64,000 bases of DNA from Curtobacterium luteum. GTDB taxonomy: Bacteria; Actinomycetota; Actinomycetes; Actinomycetales; Microbacteriaceae. Below are positions 17,045 to 25,829 of this stretch, one piece after another. Position 1 is the stretch's first letter. The number at the start of each line of letters is the position of its first letter. The notes under the pieces are model-generated. The model ran no database searches, was not told the DNA's origin, and saw only the letters and a program-made list of their open reading frames with translations. Position numbers and translations under genes: made by a program. The stretch is taken from assembly GCF_014646995.1 (NCBI RefSeq), contig NZ_BMOI01000003.1, positions 1 to 64,000 of the forward strand, in the 5' to 3' direction.

Positions 17045-17791
17045 TCAGGACGCGACGGGCACCCACGACCGTCCGACACGGTGCACGGCGGGCCCGTGTC
17101 CCGGGAGCAGGATCCCGGGGATCGGCAGCGCCCGCGCCGACTCGAGCGCCCGGTCCTGGTCGGCCGTGAAGAACGGCGTGATCATCCGCGGCCGCGGGAC
17201 CCAGGACGCTGGCTGCGTGTCGTGCCGCGAGACGACGGCGTCGCCGGTCACGACGGCGTCGGCGGCGGGCAGGAGGTACGCGGTCGACCCGGCCGTGTGG
17301 CCGTCCGCGGGCAGCGGGGTGATCGCCCGTCCCGCGAAGTCCGCCGCGGTGAAGGCCCGTACCGTGGGCACCTCGGTCGGACGGAGGGCGTCGGAGCCGA
17401 GCGCCCGCACGAGCCACCGCAGCACCCGCGGCGCCGCCAGCCGGCCGCCGATCTCGGCCGGGGTCACCTGCTGCCGGCCGGGTCCGCGGACGTTGTCGAC
17501 CTCGTCCGCGTGGGCCAGGACCTCGACGTGCGGGAACCGCTCGAGGATCCCGGGGATGCCGCCGACGTGGTCGACGTGCCCGTGCGTGACGTAGACCCGG
17601 CGCAGGTCGTCCAGGTCGTGCCCCGCCCACCGCACGGTGTCGAGGACGAGGTCGGTGTCCGCGGGGTAGCCCGCGTCGATCAGGGAGACGCCGTCCTCCT
17701 CGGCGAGCACCACCCAGTTCGACACCGGCCCCTCGACGAAGACCACGCCGGGGGCGACGGACACGACGGAGCGGGCGGTGCGGGAGCTCAT
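17045..17791 (-). CDS. MBL-fold metallo-hydrolase
   Basis: 248 residues with the metallo-beta-lactamase fold: THGHVDHVGG as the first zinc motif, then His in ADGHTAGST, Asp in VVTGDAVV and His in LLPGHGPAVH. These are all the ligands for a two-metal centre. No signal peptide, so it is cytoplasmic. Its ATG overlaps the truA stop (ATGA), so it is translationally coupled to truA. Substrate unknown; glyoxalase II-like or lactonase-like activity are both open. Confidence 0.85.
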   Translation of the reverse strand: MSSRTARSVVSVAPGVVFVEGPVSNWVVLAEEDGVSLIDAGYPADTDLVLDTVRWAGHDLDDLRRVYVTHGHVDHVGGIPGILERFPHVEVLAHADEVDNVRGPGRQQVTPAEIGGRLAAPRVLRWLVRALGSDALRPTEVPTVRAFTAADFAGRAITPLPADGHTAGSTAYLLPAADAVVTGDAVVSRHDTQPASWVPRPRMITPFFTADQDRALESARALPIPGILLPGHGPAVHRVGRSWVPVAS

Positions 17792-18705
17792 CCCCCGACC
17801 GTACCGGCGTCGGGGGCGTCAGCGGGTCCGTCGTCGGTCCGGCGGGCGCGGGTCTGCTCGGCCCGTGCCGCGAGCTCGTCGTCGGCGGGGTAGCCGACCT
17901 CGGTGAGGGTGAGTCCGCGGGCGGGCGCGACCGTGAACTCGCTCGTGCGCTGCTGCGCCGTCCGCAGTTCCTCGAGGCGCTCCGCGCCGAAGCGGCCCTC
18001 GCCGACCGCGATGGTCGCCCCGACCATCGCGCGCACCATGGAGTGGCAGAAGGCATCGGCCTGGAGGCTCGCCACCAGTGTGCCGTCCGGCTCGCGGTCC
18101 CAGCGGAACTCCTGGAGCGTCCGGATCGTCGTCGCGCCCTCACGCGGCTTGCAGAAGGTCGCGAAGTCGTGCAACCCGAGCAGCGTCAGCGCACCGCGCT
18201 CCATCGCCGCGGGGTCGAGACGCGTCGGGTGCCACGTCGTGTGCCCCCGTCGTCGTGGGTCGCGGGGGCTGTCGGCGTCCGCGACCCGGTACTGGTAGCG
18301 GCGCCAGAGCGGCGAGAACCGGGCGTCGAACCCCTCGGGCGCGACCGATGCCCGCGTGACCACGACGTCCCCGCCCGGGGCCGCGATGCCGTTGACGCGC
18401 TTCACGAGCCCGTCCAGCGGCGAGCGCCCGGTGCTGCCGCGCTTGGCACGGAGGGCATCCCACTGCTCCGGGGCGAGGTCGAGGTGCGCGACCTGGCCGG
18501 TGGCGTGGACGCCGGCGTCGGTGCGACCGGCGACGGTGAGGAGCGGCGGTTCGCCCCAGCGGGTGAAGACCGTGGCGAGCGCGGTCTCGAGCGCCCCCTG
18601 GACGGTCCGGAGCCCCGGCTGTCGCGCCCACCCCGAGAACGCCGCGCCGTCGTAGGCGATGTCGAGCCGCAGCCGCACGCCGTCGGGGTTCTCGGTGTCG
18701 CTCAC
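17788..18705 (-). CDS. truA: tRNA pseudouridine(38-40) synthase TruA
   Basis: 305 residues. Catalytic Asp63 in VAGRTDAGVHATGQV; RLRLDIAYDGAAFSGWARQPG at the N-terminus and DAFCHSMVRAMVGATIAVGEG near the C-terminus are conserved. A 30-residue Pro/Asp-rich tail follows the domain. Usually truA sits directly after rplQ; here 6.5 kb of other genes separates them. GTG start, with TACCGT 6 nt upstream, fits a leaderless mRNA. Confidence 0.96.
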   Translation of the reverse strand: MSDTENPDGVRLRLDIAYDGAAFSGWARQPGLRTVQGALETALATVFTRWGEPPLLTVAGRTDAGVHATGQVAHLDLAPEQWDALRAKRGSTGRSPLDGLVKRVNGIAAPGGDVVVTRASVAPEGFDARFSPLWRRYQYRVADADSPRDPRRRGHTTWHPTRLDPAAMERGALTLLGLHDFATFCKPREGATTIRTLQEFRWDREPDGTLVASLQADAFCHSMVRAMVGATIAVGEGRFGAERLEELRTAQQRTSEFTVAPARGLTLTEVGYPADDELAARAEQTRARRTDDGPADAPDAGTVGG

Positions 18706-18711
18706 GCCCCC

Positions 18712-18717
18712 ACGGTA
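18712..18717 (-). promoter_or_regulatory. truA: Candidate -10 box of leaderless truA promoter
   Basis: TACCGT on the minus strand, 6 nt before the GTG. The intervening ggggg abuts the start too closely to be a normal ribosome site. Confidence 0.4.
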
Positions 18718-18796
18718 GCGGTGTCAGCGGCGCGTCAGTGGCGTGTGAGCGGTCGACGGCACGATCGACCCCGACATCGACGAAAGGAACCCCTCG

Positions 18797-19786
18797 ATGA
18801 CCACGACACCCCTCGCCGTGGAGGCCTCCGGCCTCGTGAAGACCTTCGGGACGAACCGCGCCGTCGACGGTGTCGACCTCCGCGTGGAGGCCGGCACGGT
18901 CTACGGCGTGCTCGGCCCGAACGGCGCCGGCAAGACCACCACGATCTCGATGCTGGCGACCCTGCTCACGGCGGACGCCGGCGAGGCCCGCGTGTTCGGA
19001 CACGACGTCCGGCGCGAGGCCCAGACGGTCCGCTCGCTCATCGGCGTGACCGGCCAGTACGCGAGCGTCGACGAGACGCTCAGCGCGACCGAGAACCTCG
19101 TCATCTTCTCGCGGCTGCTCGGGCTCTCCCGGCGCGACGCCCGCGCGAAGGCGTCCGAGCTGCTCGAGCGGTTCGGCCTGACCGAGGCCGCGTCCCGGCC
19201 GCTCAGGGCGTTCTCCGGCGGCATGCGACGGCGGCTCGACCTCGCGGCGAGCCTCATCGCGCAGCCACCGCTCATCTTCCTCGACGAACCGACCACCGGC
19301 CTCGACCCCCGGACCCGGGCGCAGATGTGGGACACCATCCGCGAGCTCGTCGCGACGGGGTCGACGGTGCTGCTCACCACGCAGTACCTCGACGAAGCGG
19401 ACCAGCTCGCGGACCGCATCGCCGTGATCGACCACGGACGGGTCGTGGCCGAGGGCACGGGCGACGAGCTCAAGGCGTCGATCGGCACCTCGTCCCTGCA
19501 GCTCCGGCTGACCGACGGGCTCCGGCTCGACGCCGCCAGGGCGATCGTCCGCACGACCCTCGGCGTCGACGCGGTCGCGAGCCCGGAGGGGTCCCGTCTG
19601 ACCGCCCCGATGACCGACCCCGACCGCGTGACCGACCTGCTCGTGTCCTTCCGCGAGGCCGGCATCTCCCTCGCCGAGATGAGCGTACAGAAGCCGACGC
19701 TCGACGAGGTCTTCCTGACCATCACGGGCGCCCCGGCGAAAGCCGAGGACGACGCCCAGCGCGAGCTCGAAGGGAGCATCGCATGA
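18797..19786 (+). CDS. ABC transporter ATP-binding protein, daunorubicin-resistance (DrrA) type
   Basis: 329 residues. Walker A GPNGAGKTT (40-48), Q-loop in GVTGQYASVDETLSATEN, signature FSGGMRRRLDLAASL, Walker B LIFLDEPTTGLD and switch His replaced by Gln (LLTTQYLDEAD), as in DrrA proteins. The C-terminal 100 residues are the DrrA-type regulatory tail (LAEMSVQKPTLDEVFLTITG). Preceded by AAAGGA. Overlaps the permease start by ATGA. Energises export of a hydrophobic compound or drug; substrate unknown. Confidence 0.92.
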   Translation: MTTTPLAVEASGLVKTFGTNRAVDGVDLRVEAGTVYGVLGPNGAGKTTTISMLATLLTADAGEARVFGHDVRREAQTVRSLIGVTGQYASVDETLSATENLVIFSRLLGLSRRDARAKASELLERFGLTEAASRPLRAFSGGMRRRLDLAASLIAQPPLIFLDEPTTGLDPRTRAQMWDTIRELVATGSTVLLTTQYLDEADQLADRIAVIDHGRVVAEGTGDELKASIGTSSLQLRLTDGLRLDAARAIVRTTLGVDAVASPEGSRLTAPMTDPDRVTDLLVSFREAGISLAEMSVQKPTLDEVFLTITGAPAKAEDDAQRELEGSIA

Positions 19787-20613
19787 CCACCATCGCCCCC
19801 ACCCCCACCAGCGCCCCGCGGGTGACGCCCCGAGCCGGGGTCGGCTCGTCCGGCCTCGGCGCGACGGTCCGGCAGTCGTTCACGATGGCCTACCGCGGGC
19901 TCGTGAAGATACGGCGGACGCCCGAGCAGCTCTTCGACGTCACGCTCATGCCGATCGTCTTCACCGTCATGTTCACGTACATCTTCGGTGGCGCGATCTC
20001 GGGCGACATCGGCAGCTACCTGCCCGTGATCATCCCGGGCATCCTCGTGCAGACGAACATCACGTCGTCGATCGTCACCGGTGTCCAGCTCCGCGAGGAC
20101 ATGGACAAGGGCGTGTTCGACCGCTTCAAGTCCCTGCCGATCGCGCGCATCGCCCCGCTCGCCGGCGCCCTGCTCGCCGACACCGTCCGCTACGCCATCG
20201 CGACCACCATCACGTTCACGGTGGGGATCATCATGGGACTCCGGCCGGAGGGCGGTGCGGCCGCGGTGGTGCTCGCCGGGCTCCTCGTCATCGTCGTCGC
20301 CTGGGCGATCAGCTGGATCTTCGCCTACTTCGGGGTGATCGCCCGGACCGCGTCGAGCGTCTCGGGGATCGCGAACCTCGTGCTCTTCCCGCTGACGTTC
20401 CTGTCGAACGCGTTCGTCCCCGTGGACACGCTGCCGAGCTGGCTCCGCTGGTTCACCGAGGTCAACCCGGTGTCGCACCTCATCACCGCGGTCCGCGAGC
20501 TCGTCAACCACGGTGCGGTGACCGGCGACCTCTGGATCAGCCTGCTCGGCGCCGCGGTCATCGTGGCCGTGTTCGCCCCGCTGACCGTCCGCTCGTACAT
20601 GCGCAAGGCCTGA
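19783..20613 (+). CDS. ABC-2 family exporter permease (DrrB type)
   Basis: 276 residues with about six membrane segments: FDVTLMPIVFTVMFTYIFGG, YLPVIIPGILVQTNI, YAIATTITFTVGIIMG, VVLAGLLVIVVAWAISWIF, GIANLVLFPLTFLSNAFVP and LISLLG-type C-terminal helix. The WLRWFTEVNPVSHLITAVR motif before the last helix is typical of ABC-2 permeases. Translationally coupled to the ATPase gene. Its stop is 9 bp from the convergent stop of the large regulator gene, so the two units share their 3' boundary with no visible terminator. Confidence 0.92.
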   Translation: MTTIAPTPTSAPRVTPRAGVGSSGLGATVRQSFTMAYRGLVKIRRTPEQLFDVTLMPIVFTVMFTYIFGGAISGDIGSYLPVIIPGILVQTNITSSIVTGVQLREDMDKGVFDRFKSLPIARIAPLAGALLADTVRYAIATTITFTVGIIMGLRPEGGAAAVVLAGLLVIVVAWAISWIFAYFGVIARTASSVSGIANLVLFPLTFLSNAFVPVDTLPSWLRWFTEVNPVSHLITAVRELVNHGAVTGDLWISLLGAAVIVAVFAPLTVRSYMRKA

Positions 20614-20622
20614 CCCCGGTCG

Positions 20623-23600
20623 TCAGTCCCGGTGTCGCCGTCGGACCGCGTCCCGGAGGTCCTCGAGCAGCACCCGTGTCGCCGCTTCGGCCTCGTCCCG
20701 CTCCCAGCGGGCCGAGGCCGTCTCGGCGTTCGCGAGCACGTCGTCCCCGACGGCCGCCGCCAGCAGGGGCCGGAGGCGGGCGTGCGCGAGCACCGCGAAG
20801 TCCTGCCGGGTGCCGAACCGCCGCGCGAGCGCCCAGCACCGTGCTGCTTCGCCCGTGAGGCCGTCACGGGCCGCGGCGACCGCGAGTCCGGCGAGCGTCG
20901 TCCCGACCACCGGCAGGTCGGTCCACCAGGGCCGGACCCGCAGGAGCGCGAGCGTGGCGTTCCGCATCCGACGAGCGACCTCGCGCTCGGCGTCCGTCAG
21001 ACCGGCGCCTCCGCCCCGGGTCTCGTCGACGGCGGCGATGCGTGCCGCCCCGGCCATGAGCCGCCAGTTCGGTGCGGGTCCGCGGCGCTCGGCGGCCACC
21101 TCCCACGCGGCCGTGTACTGCTCGGCGGCTGCCGCCGGGTCGCCCTCCGCGCGTCGGCACTCGGCCTCGATCGCCAGCACGACGACCGCGACCTGGGACC
21201 CGTCCGCCTCGGGCCCGCGACCCCCGGCGGGGCGGTGCTGCAGGTCGCGGGCGACCGACCGTGCCCGGTCGACGTCGCCGATCGCCGCTGCGGCGAGCCC
21301 GACGGACCACCCGATCTCCGAGAGGTCGTCGTCGGCGCCGAAGCGCTCCAGGCGGTCTCGAGCCGCCTCGGCCACCGTCAACGCCTCGTCGTAGCGCCCG
21401 CTCTGGGCGAGGAGCTGCGTCATCGTGACCGCGGACGTGCCGGTCGTCCACGCGTCGCCGGTCCGCGCCGCGAGGGCCTGTGCGGCAGCGGCGTACCGGA
21501 GTGCCGAGGCGGGGTCCCCGTCGTTCTCGGCGAGCGGCGCGCTGAGCAGGTTCGCGATGCAGGCGACGCCGTCCTCGGGGTCGTCGCGGAGGCGGGCGAG
21601 GAGCGCGGTCGCCTCCGCGGGCCGTCCGACCGTGAGGAACACCGCGACGAGGGCGTCGACGACGGGCTGCCCCGCGGTCGACGTCCGCCGCCACCGTCGG
21701 AGCGTCGAGCGTGCCCAGGCCGTCGTCCGCCGGTCGTCGAACGCCGCGGCCGCTCCGACGACGACGAGGCAGACGTGCGCCGCGACCCGGTCGTCCGGCG
21801 CCGGGGGCTCGCGTCGGAGCAGTCCGACGACGTCCGGGCCGACCGCGGTGATCTCCCCCTGCGTGCCCCGGAGCGTCCAGTACGCGCCGAGGGCCGCGAA
21901 CAGCTGCGCCGCCGCGGGCGCGTCCTCGGCCCGGAGCGCCCAGCGCAGCAGCACGACGAGGTTGTCGGCCTCGCGGCGCACCTCGTGGAACCGTTCGGTC
22001 TGCTCCGGACCGGCGATGGCGAGCAGGTTCCGGTCCGCGGCGAACGCGCGAGCCCAGTCGACCATGGCCGAGCGGACGTCCTCGGTGCGCCCGCGTTCGG
22101 TCAGTCGCGCGGCCCCGAACTCCCGGACGGTCTCGAGCAGGCGGTACCGGACCGGCTCCCCCTCGCGCTCGACCAGCTGCACGAGCGACTGCTCGACGAG
22201 GTCCGCCAGGTCGTCGAGTGCGTCCTCGTGTCCCTCGGACGCGACGGCCTCGACCGCGTCCACCGCGAGGCCGTCGGGGAAGAGCGCGAGTCGGGGCAGG
22301 AGGTCCTGGGCGGAGGCGCCGAGCAGTCGCCAGCTCCACTCGATGACGGCGAGCAGCGTGCGGTGCCGTTCGGGGGCGCTCCGGTCCCCGCCGCGGAGCA
22401 GTGCGAAGCGGTCGTCGAGCCGGCGCTCGATCTCGTCCGTGCTCATGCCGCGGATCCGTGCCGCGGCCAGTTCGATCGCGAGCGGCGACCCGTCGAGCCG
22501 CGCGCAGATGCGGCGCACCGCGTCGACGGGGAGCACCGCGCCGGGACGCGCTGCCCGGGCACGCTCGGTGAAGAGGCGCACGGCGGCCCCGTCGTCCTCG
22601 ACCGGCAGCGGCGCGAGCGGCGCCACGACCTCGCCGGCGATCGCGAGGGGTGCACGGGAGGTCGTCAGCACCCGCAGCTCCGGGGCGGCGGCGAGCAGTT
22701 CGGCGGTGAGCGCGGCGACGGCGTCGAGCAGGTGCTCGCAGTTGTCGAGCACCAGCACCGTCGGCCCGTCGGCGAGGGCGCGGACGACCCGGCCCCACAG
22801 ATCGGTGACGACCGGGTCGCGGAGGGTGCGGGCGGAGCGGACCTCGGCGATCCCGAGCACGGCACCGAGGGCGGGCACGACGTCCTCGGCGGCCGCGATC
22901 GACGCGAGCTCGGCCACCACCACCGCGGTCCCGTCCGGCAGGTCCGCCGCGACCGCCTGCGCGAGCCGCGTCTTGCCGAGGCCGCCCGGGCCGAGGATCG
23001 TGACCAGCCGTCCGCGCGACAGGAGGTCCGTGACGGCGGCGAGGTCGGCCTCCCGTCCGACCAGCGCGTTCGGGGCGGCGCGCAGGCCGATGCGACGGGC
23101 GCGACCGCTCTCGGCCGCCGACCGGCGGAGCAGGTCCGCGTTGTGCCGGACCAGCTCGGCGGAGGGGTCGGCGCCGAGTTCCTCGACCAGCCGCTCGCGG
23201 TGTGCGGCGAAGACCGCGACGGCCACGGCGGGCCGACCGGCGGCGTCGAGCGCCTGCATCGCCCCGGCGACGGCGACCTCGTCGACCGGGTCGGCGGCCA
23301 CCTCGGCCGACCAGACCTCGGCGGCGTCGTCGGCCCGGCCGAGGTCGAGCAGCGCGGACCCCAGCGCCCGCCGGAGTGCGCGCCGGGCTGCACGGGCCCG
23401 GCCGGCGAGCGCGTCACCGAGGTCGCCCTCGACGTCCTCGCCGGGTGCACCGCGCCAGAGCGCGAGCGCGGACTCGAGCGCGTCGACGTCCGGGGTCGCC
23501 GCCGCACGCTCCGTCCGCAGGAGGTCGACGTCGTCCGTGTCGCAGCCGAGCGCGTACCCGGTCGCCGTGGACCGGACGAGTCCCTCGGCGGTCGTCCGGC

Positions 23601-23823
23601 GAAGGCGGGACACCATCGTCTGCAGGGCCGCCCGCGCTCCTCGCGGCTGGTCGTCCGGCCACAGCTCGTCGATGAGGGAGCCGGTGGACAGCGAGCGCCC
23701 CGGCGCGAGGGCGAGCGCGGTGAGGAAGGACCGTGCGAGCGCCCCGGTGACGGTCGTCGGCTCACCCGAGGGCCCCTCGACCAGCACGGGCCCGAGGACG
23801 GCGAGTCGGGGGCGCGCGGTCAC
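20623..23823 (-). CDS. SARP/AfsR-like large transcriptional regulator (BTAD, NB-ARC, TPR)
   Basis: 1066 residues. Order: winged-helix OmpR-like DNA-binding region (about 1-92, with the truncated N-terminal AVLGPVLVEG), bacterial transcriptional activator domain (95-235), NB-ARC ATPase with Walker A GPGGLGKT (278-285), LVLDNCEHLL (357-366) and TTSRAPL sensor, then a long helical TPR-like half. Proteins of this layout switch on secondary-metabolite, morphogenesis or efflux genes. GTG start without Shine-Dalgarno; TAGACT 7 nt before. The convergent DrrAB exporter is a candidate target, by proximity only. Confidence 0.88.
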   Translation of the reverse strand: MTARPRLAVLGPVLVEGPSGEPTTVTGALARSFLTALALAPGRSLSTGSLIDELWPDDQPRGARAALQTMVSRLRRTTAEGLVRSTATGYALGCDTDDVDLLRTERAAATPDVDALESALALWRGAPGEDVEGDLGDALAGRARAARRALRRALGSALLDLGRADDAAEVWSAEVAADPVDEVAVAGAMQALDAAGRPAVAVAVFAAHRERLVEELGADPSAELVRHNADLLRRSAAESGRARRIGLRAAPNALVGREADLAAVTDLLSRGRLVTILGPGGLGKTRLAQAVAADLPDGTAVVVAELASIAAAEDVVPALGAVLGIAEVRSARTLRDPVVTDLWGRVVRALADGPTVLVLDNCEHLLDAVAALTAELLAAAPELRVLTTSRAPLAIAGEVVAPLAPLPVEDDGAAVRLFTERARAARPGAVLPVDAVRRICARLDGSPLAIELAAARIRGMSTDEIERRLDDRFALLRGGDRSAPERHRTLLAVIEWSWRLLGASAQDLLPRLALFPDGLAVDAVEAVASEGHEDALDDLADLVEQSLVQLVEREGEPVRYRLLETVREFGAARLTERGRTEDVRSAMVDWARAFAADRNLLAIAGPEQTERFHEVRREADNLVVLLRWALRAEDAPAAAQLFAALGAYWTLRGTQGEITAVGPDVVGLLRREPPAPDDRVAAHVCLVVVGAAAAFDDRRTTAWARSTLRRWRRTSTAGQPVVDALVAVFLTVGRPAEATALLARLRDDPEDGVACIANLLSAPLAENDGDPASALRYAAAAQALAARTGDAWTTGTSAVTMTQLLAQSGRYDEALTVAEAARDRLERFGADDDLSEIGWSVGLAAAAIGDVDRARSVARDLQHRPAGGRGPEADGSQVAVVVLAIEAECRRAEGDPAAAAEQYTAAWEVAAERRGPAPNWRLMAGAARIAAVDETRGGGAGLTDAEREVARRMRNATLALLRVRPWWTDLPVVGTTLAGLAVAAARDGLTGEAARCWALARRFGTRQDFAVLAHARLRPLLAAAVGDDVLANAETASARWERDEAEAATRVLLEDLRDAVRRRHRD

Positions 23824-23830
23824 GTCGTCG

Positions 23831-23836
23831 AGTCTA
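23831..23836 (-). promoter_or_regulatory. Candidate -10 box of leaderless regulator promoter
   Basis: TAGACT on the minus strand, exactly 7 nt before the GTG of the SARP-type regulator, no ribosome site between. Confidence 0.5.
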
Positions 23837-23853
23837 CGGAGCGCTCGAGCGTC

Positions 23854-24975
23854 TCAGCCCCTGCGCCGACCGCCGTCGGGCGGACCCGTCTCGGTGTCGA
23901 CGTCCCCCGTCGCCCGTTTCTCGGACTCGATCACCCCGCGCAGCGCAACGATCGCACTCGCAGTCGCGGTGACCCGGGAGGGGTTCGACCGACTGGCGTC
24001 GAGCGCCTGCTCGAGCGTCGCGAGGGCTTCGTCCCCGTCCTCGGCCGGGCAGTCGCCGCGGACGACGCACGCGACCCGCCGCAGCGCAGCCGCGAACGGC
24101 TCGGCGAAGGCGGGGTCGGGCCGGCCGATCGCGTCGGCCACCGGACCGCTGCGCGCGACGAGCTCGGTGAGGTCGGTCGTGTACCAGGTGGCCCGCTCCA
24201 GGGCCCGGAACCGGGCACCGTCGGACTGCAGGCGCGCCCGGGGCCCGCGGAGCACGCCCCGCGGGTTCATCCGCCGGCTCTCCTGCGCGGTCGCGACCCG
24301 GTCCCGTACGTCCGCGATCGCCTTGTCGAGCCGCTCCTGCTGCCGGTCCCACGCTGCGGTGTCGGGTTCGCCCTCGACGAGCACGTCCGCGAGGTCGTCG
24401 AGCTGCTCCGCGAGCACCGCGTTCACCTGGTCGATGCGGCGCTCCGCGTCCCAGAAGTGCAGCGGCGGGAACACGGCGAAGTTCACCGCGAGGCCGATCG
24501 CGATCCCGATGGCCATCTGCACGATGTAGGCGAACGAGTACCCCTCGGCGTTCCCCCCGCCGACGAGCAGCACGAAGAGCGCGGCCATCGGCACCCACGA
24601 GTACCCCTCACCGAGGATCCGGAAACCGCTCACGAGGACGCCGATGCCGACGGCGAGGGCCACCGCGATCACCCCGGGGTCCCCGATCAGCATCGTGACC
24701 CACGCGATCAGCACGCCGAGCGTGATACCGACGAGCGTCTGCACACCCGACCGGATGCCGGCGAACACGGTCGTCCGCATCGCGACGATCGCACCGAGGG
24801 GCGCGTAGTACGGGTACTCGGCGGCGACGCCCGGAGCGTACTTGGCGAGCACCCACGCGATGGTCGCGGCCAGCGCCGCCTTCGCGGCGAGCAGCAGGCG
24901 CGGCTGGGTGCCGGAGTCGCGGCTCCACCGCCAGATGCGCCGCCCGGCGCCCGTGATGCGTTCTGCTCGTGCCAT
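23854..24975 (-). CDS. FUSC-type / aromatic acid exporter family membrane protein
   Basis: 373 residues. The first 170 hold about six hydrophobic segments (LLLAAKAALAATIAWVLAKYA, APLGAIVAM, GVQTLVGITLGVLIAWVTML, VIAVALAVGIGVLVSGF, WVPMAALFVLLVGG and YIVQMAIGIAIGLAVNFAVF), the FUSC/ArAE pattern. The rest is a soluble helical region rich in Arg and Glu. It could export aromatic or amphipathic compounds. ATG chosen because further upstream in-frame sequence is Arg-rich nonsense. No Shine-Dalgarno; TAACCT lies 10 nt upstream, so it may be leaderless. Confidence 0.8.
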   Translation of the reverse strand: MARAERITGAGRRIWRWSRDSGTQPRLLLAAKAALAATIAWVLAKYAPGVAAEYPYYAPLGAIVAMRTTVFAGIRSGVQTLVGITLGVLIAWVTMLIGDPGVIAVALAVGIGVLVSGFRILGEGYSWVPMAALFVLLVGGGNAEGYSFAYIVQMAIGIAIGLAVNFAVFPPLHFWDAERRIDQVNAVLAEQLDDLADVLVEGEPDTAAWDRQQERLDKAIADVRDRVATAQESRRMNPRGVLRGPRARLQSDGARFRALERATWYTTDLTELVARSGPVADAIGRPDPAFAEPFAAALRRVACVVRGDCPAEDGDEALATLEQALDASRSNPSRVTATASAIVALRGVIESEKRATGDVDTETGPPDGGRRRG

Positions 24976-25058
24976 ACGGCCGGTCAGGTTACGCACGGCG
25001 GCCTGTGAGGCGTGCCACCCGCGCGCGCCCGGCCGACCGCGCACCGCACGAGCACGGG

Positions 25059-25104
25059 GCGGCCTGGAGGCGCGGGGCGGGCCCGCAATGCGCCTCCAGG
25101 CCGC
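25059..25104. repeat. Inverted repeat of the GGAGGC family
   Basis: Perfect 15-bp arms (25059-25073 and 25090-25104), core cctggaggcgc/gcgcctccagg, 16-nt loop. Lies in the 206-bp gap between rplQ and the FUSC-type gene, after the rplQ terminator. Confidence 0.75.
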
Positions 25105-25125
25105 CTGTCGGTCACCCCGCAACGC

Positions 25126-25165
25126 GAGGAAGCCCCCGCGCGACGTGCGCCGCGGAGGCTTCCTC
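25126..25165 (-). terminator. rplQ terminator hairpin
   Basis: Arms gaggaagcc (25126-25134) and ggcttcctc (25157-25165) close a GC-rich interior, 16 bp after the rplQ stop. Confidence 0.7.
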
Positions 25166-25181
25166 GATGTGGTGCTGATGA

Positions 25182-25766
25182 CTACTTGGCGTCGTCGGCC
25201 TTCGTGTCGTCCGCCTTGGCGGCGGCGTCGTCCTCGACCTCGGCGGCAGCGTCGGTCTCGGCCTCGGCCTCGACCGGCGCGGACTCCTCGGTGGTCTCGG
25301 TCTCATCGACCGGGGCCTCCTCGGTGGTCTCCTCGGCGGCCGGCTCCTCGACCGGCGCGGCGGCGGCCGGAGCAGCGTCGCGCTTGACCGGGGCGGGCTT
25401 GCCCGACACCGGCTCGAGCACGAGCTCGATCGACGCGAGGGGAGCGTTGTCGCCCTTGCGGAAACCGAGCTTCGTGATGCGGGTGTAGCCGCCCTGGCGG
25501 TCCTCGACCTGCGGGGCGATCTCGGTGAACAGCGTGTGCACGACGGACTTGTCGCGCAGGATGCTGATCACGCGACGACGGGCGTGCAGGTCGCCACGCT
25601 TCGCGAACGTGATGAGCCGCTCGGCGACCGGACGGAGGCGCTTGGCCTTCGTCTCGGTCGTGGTGATGCGGCCGTGCGTGAAGAGGGCGTTGGCGAGGTT
25701 GCTCAGGAGCAGGCGCTCGTGGGCGGGACCGCCACCGAGGCGGGGGCCCTTGGTGGGCTTCGGCAT
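25182..25766 (-). CDS. rplQ: 50S ribosomal protein L17 with long acidic tail
   Basis: 194 residues; the conserved L17 core ([37 protein letters not shown]) ends near residue 130. The last 65 residues are a low-complexity Ala/Glu/Asp/Thr tail, strongly acidic, nearly doubling the E. coli length. Such tails occur on actinobacterial L17. Last gene of the infA-rpmJ-rpsM-rpsK-rpoA-rplQ run. Confidence 0.97.
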   Translation of the reverse strand: MPKPTKGPRLGGGPAHERLLLSNLANALFTHGRITTTETKAKRLRPVAERLITFAKRGDLHARRRVISILRDKSVVHTLFTEIAPQVEDRQGGYTRITKLGFRKGDNAPLASIELVLEPVSGKPAPVKRDAAPAAAAPVEEPAAEETTEEAPVDETETTEESAPVEAEAETDAAAEVEDDAAAKADDTKADDAK

Positions 25767-25829
25767 GTCAGTTCTCCAGTGGTGAATGTGGTGCGCGCTG
25801 ACTCAGCACGCGTGCGCTTGCGCGCGAGG

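Noticed and set aside
20632-25008. 1458-codon plus-strand open frame
   Set aside because: Antisense to the SARP regulator and FUSC gene; Arg/Gly/Asp-rich composition without domains, typical of high-GC shadow frames.
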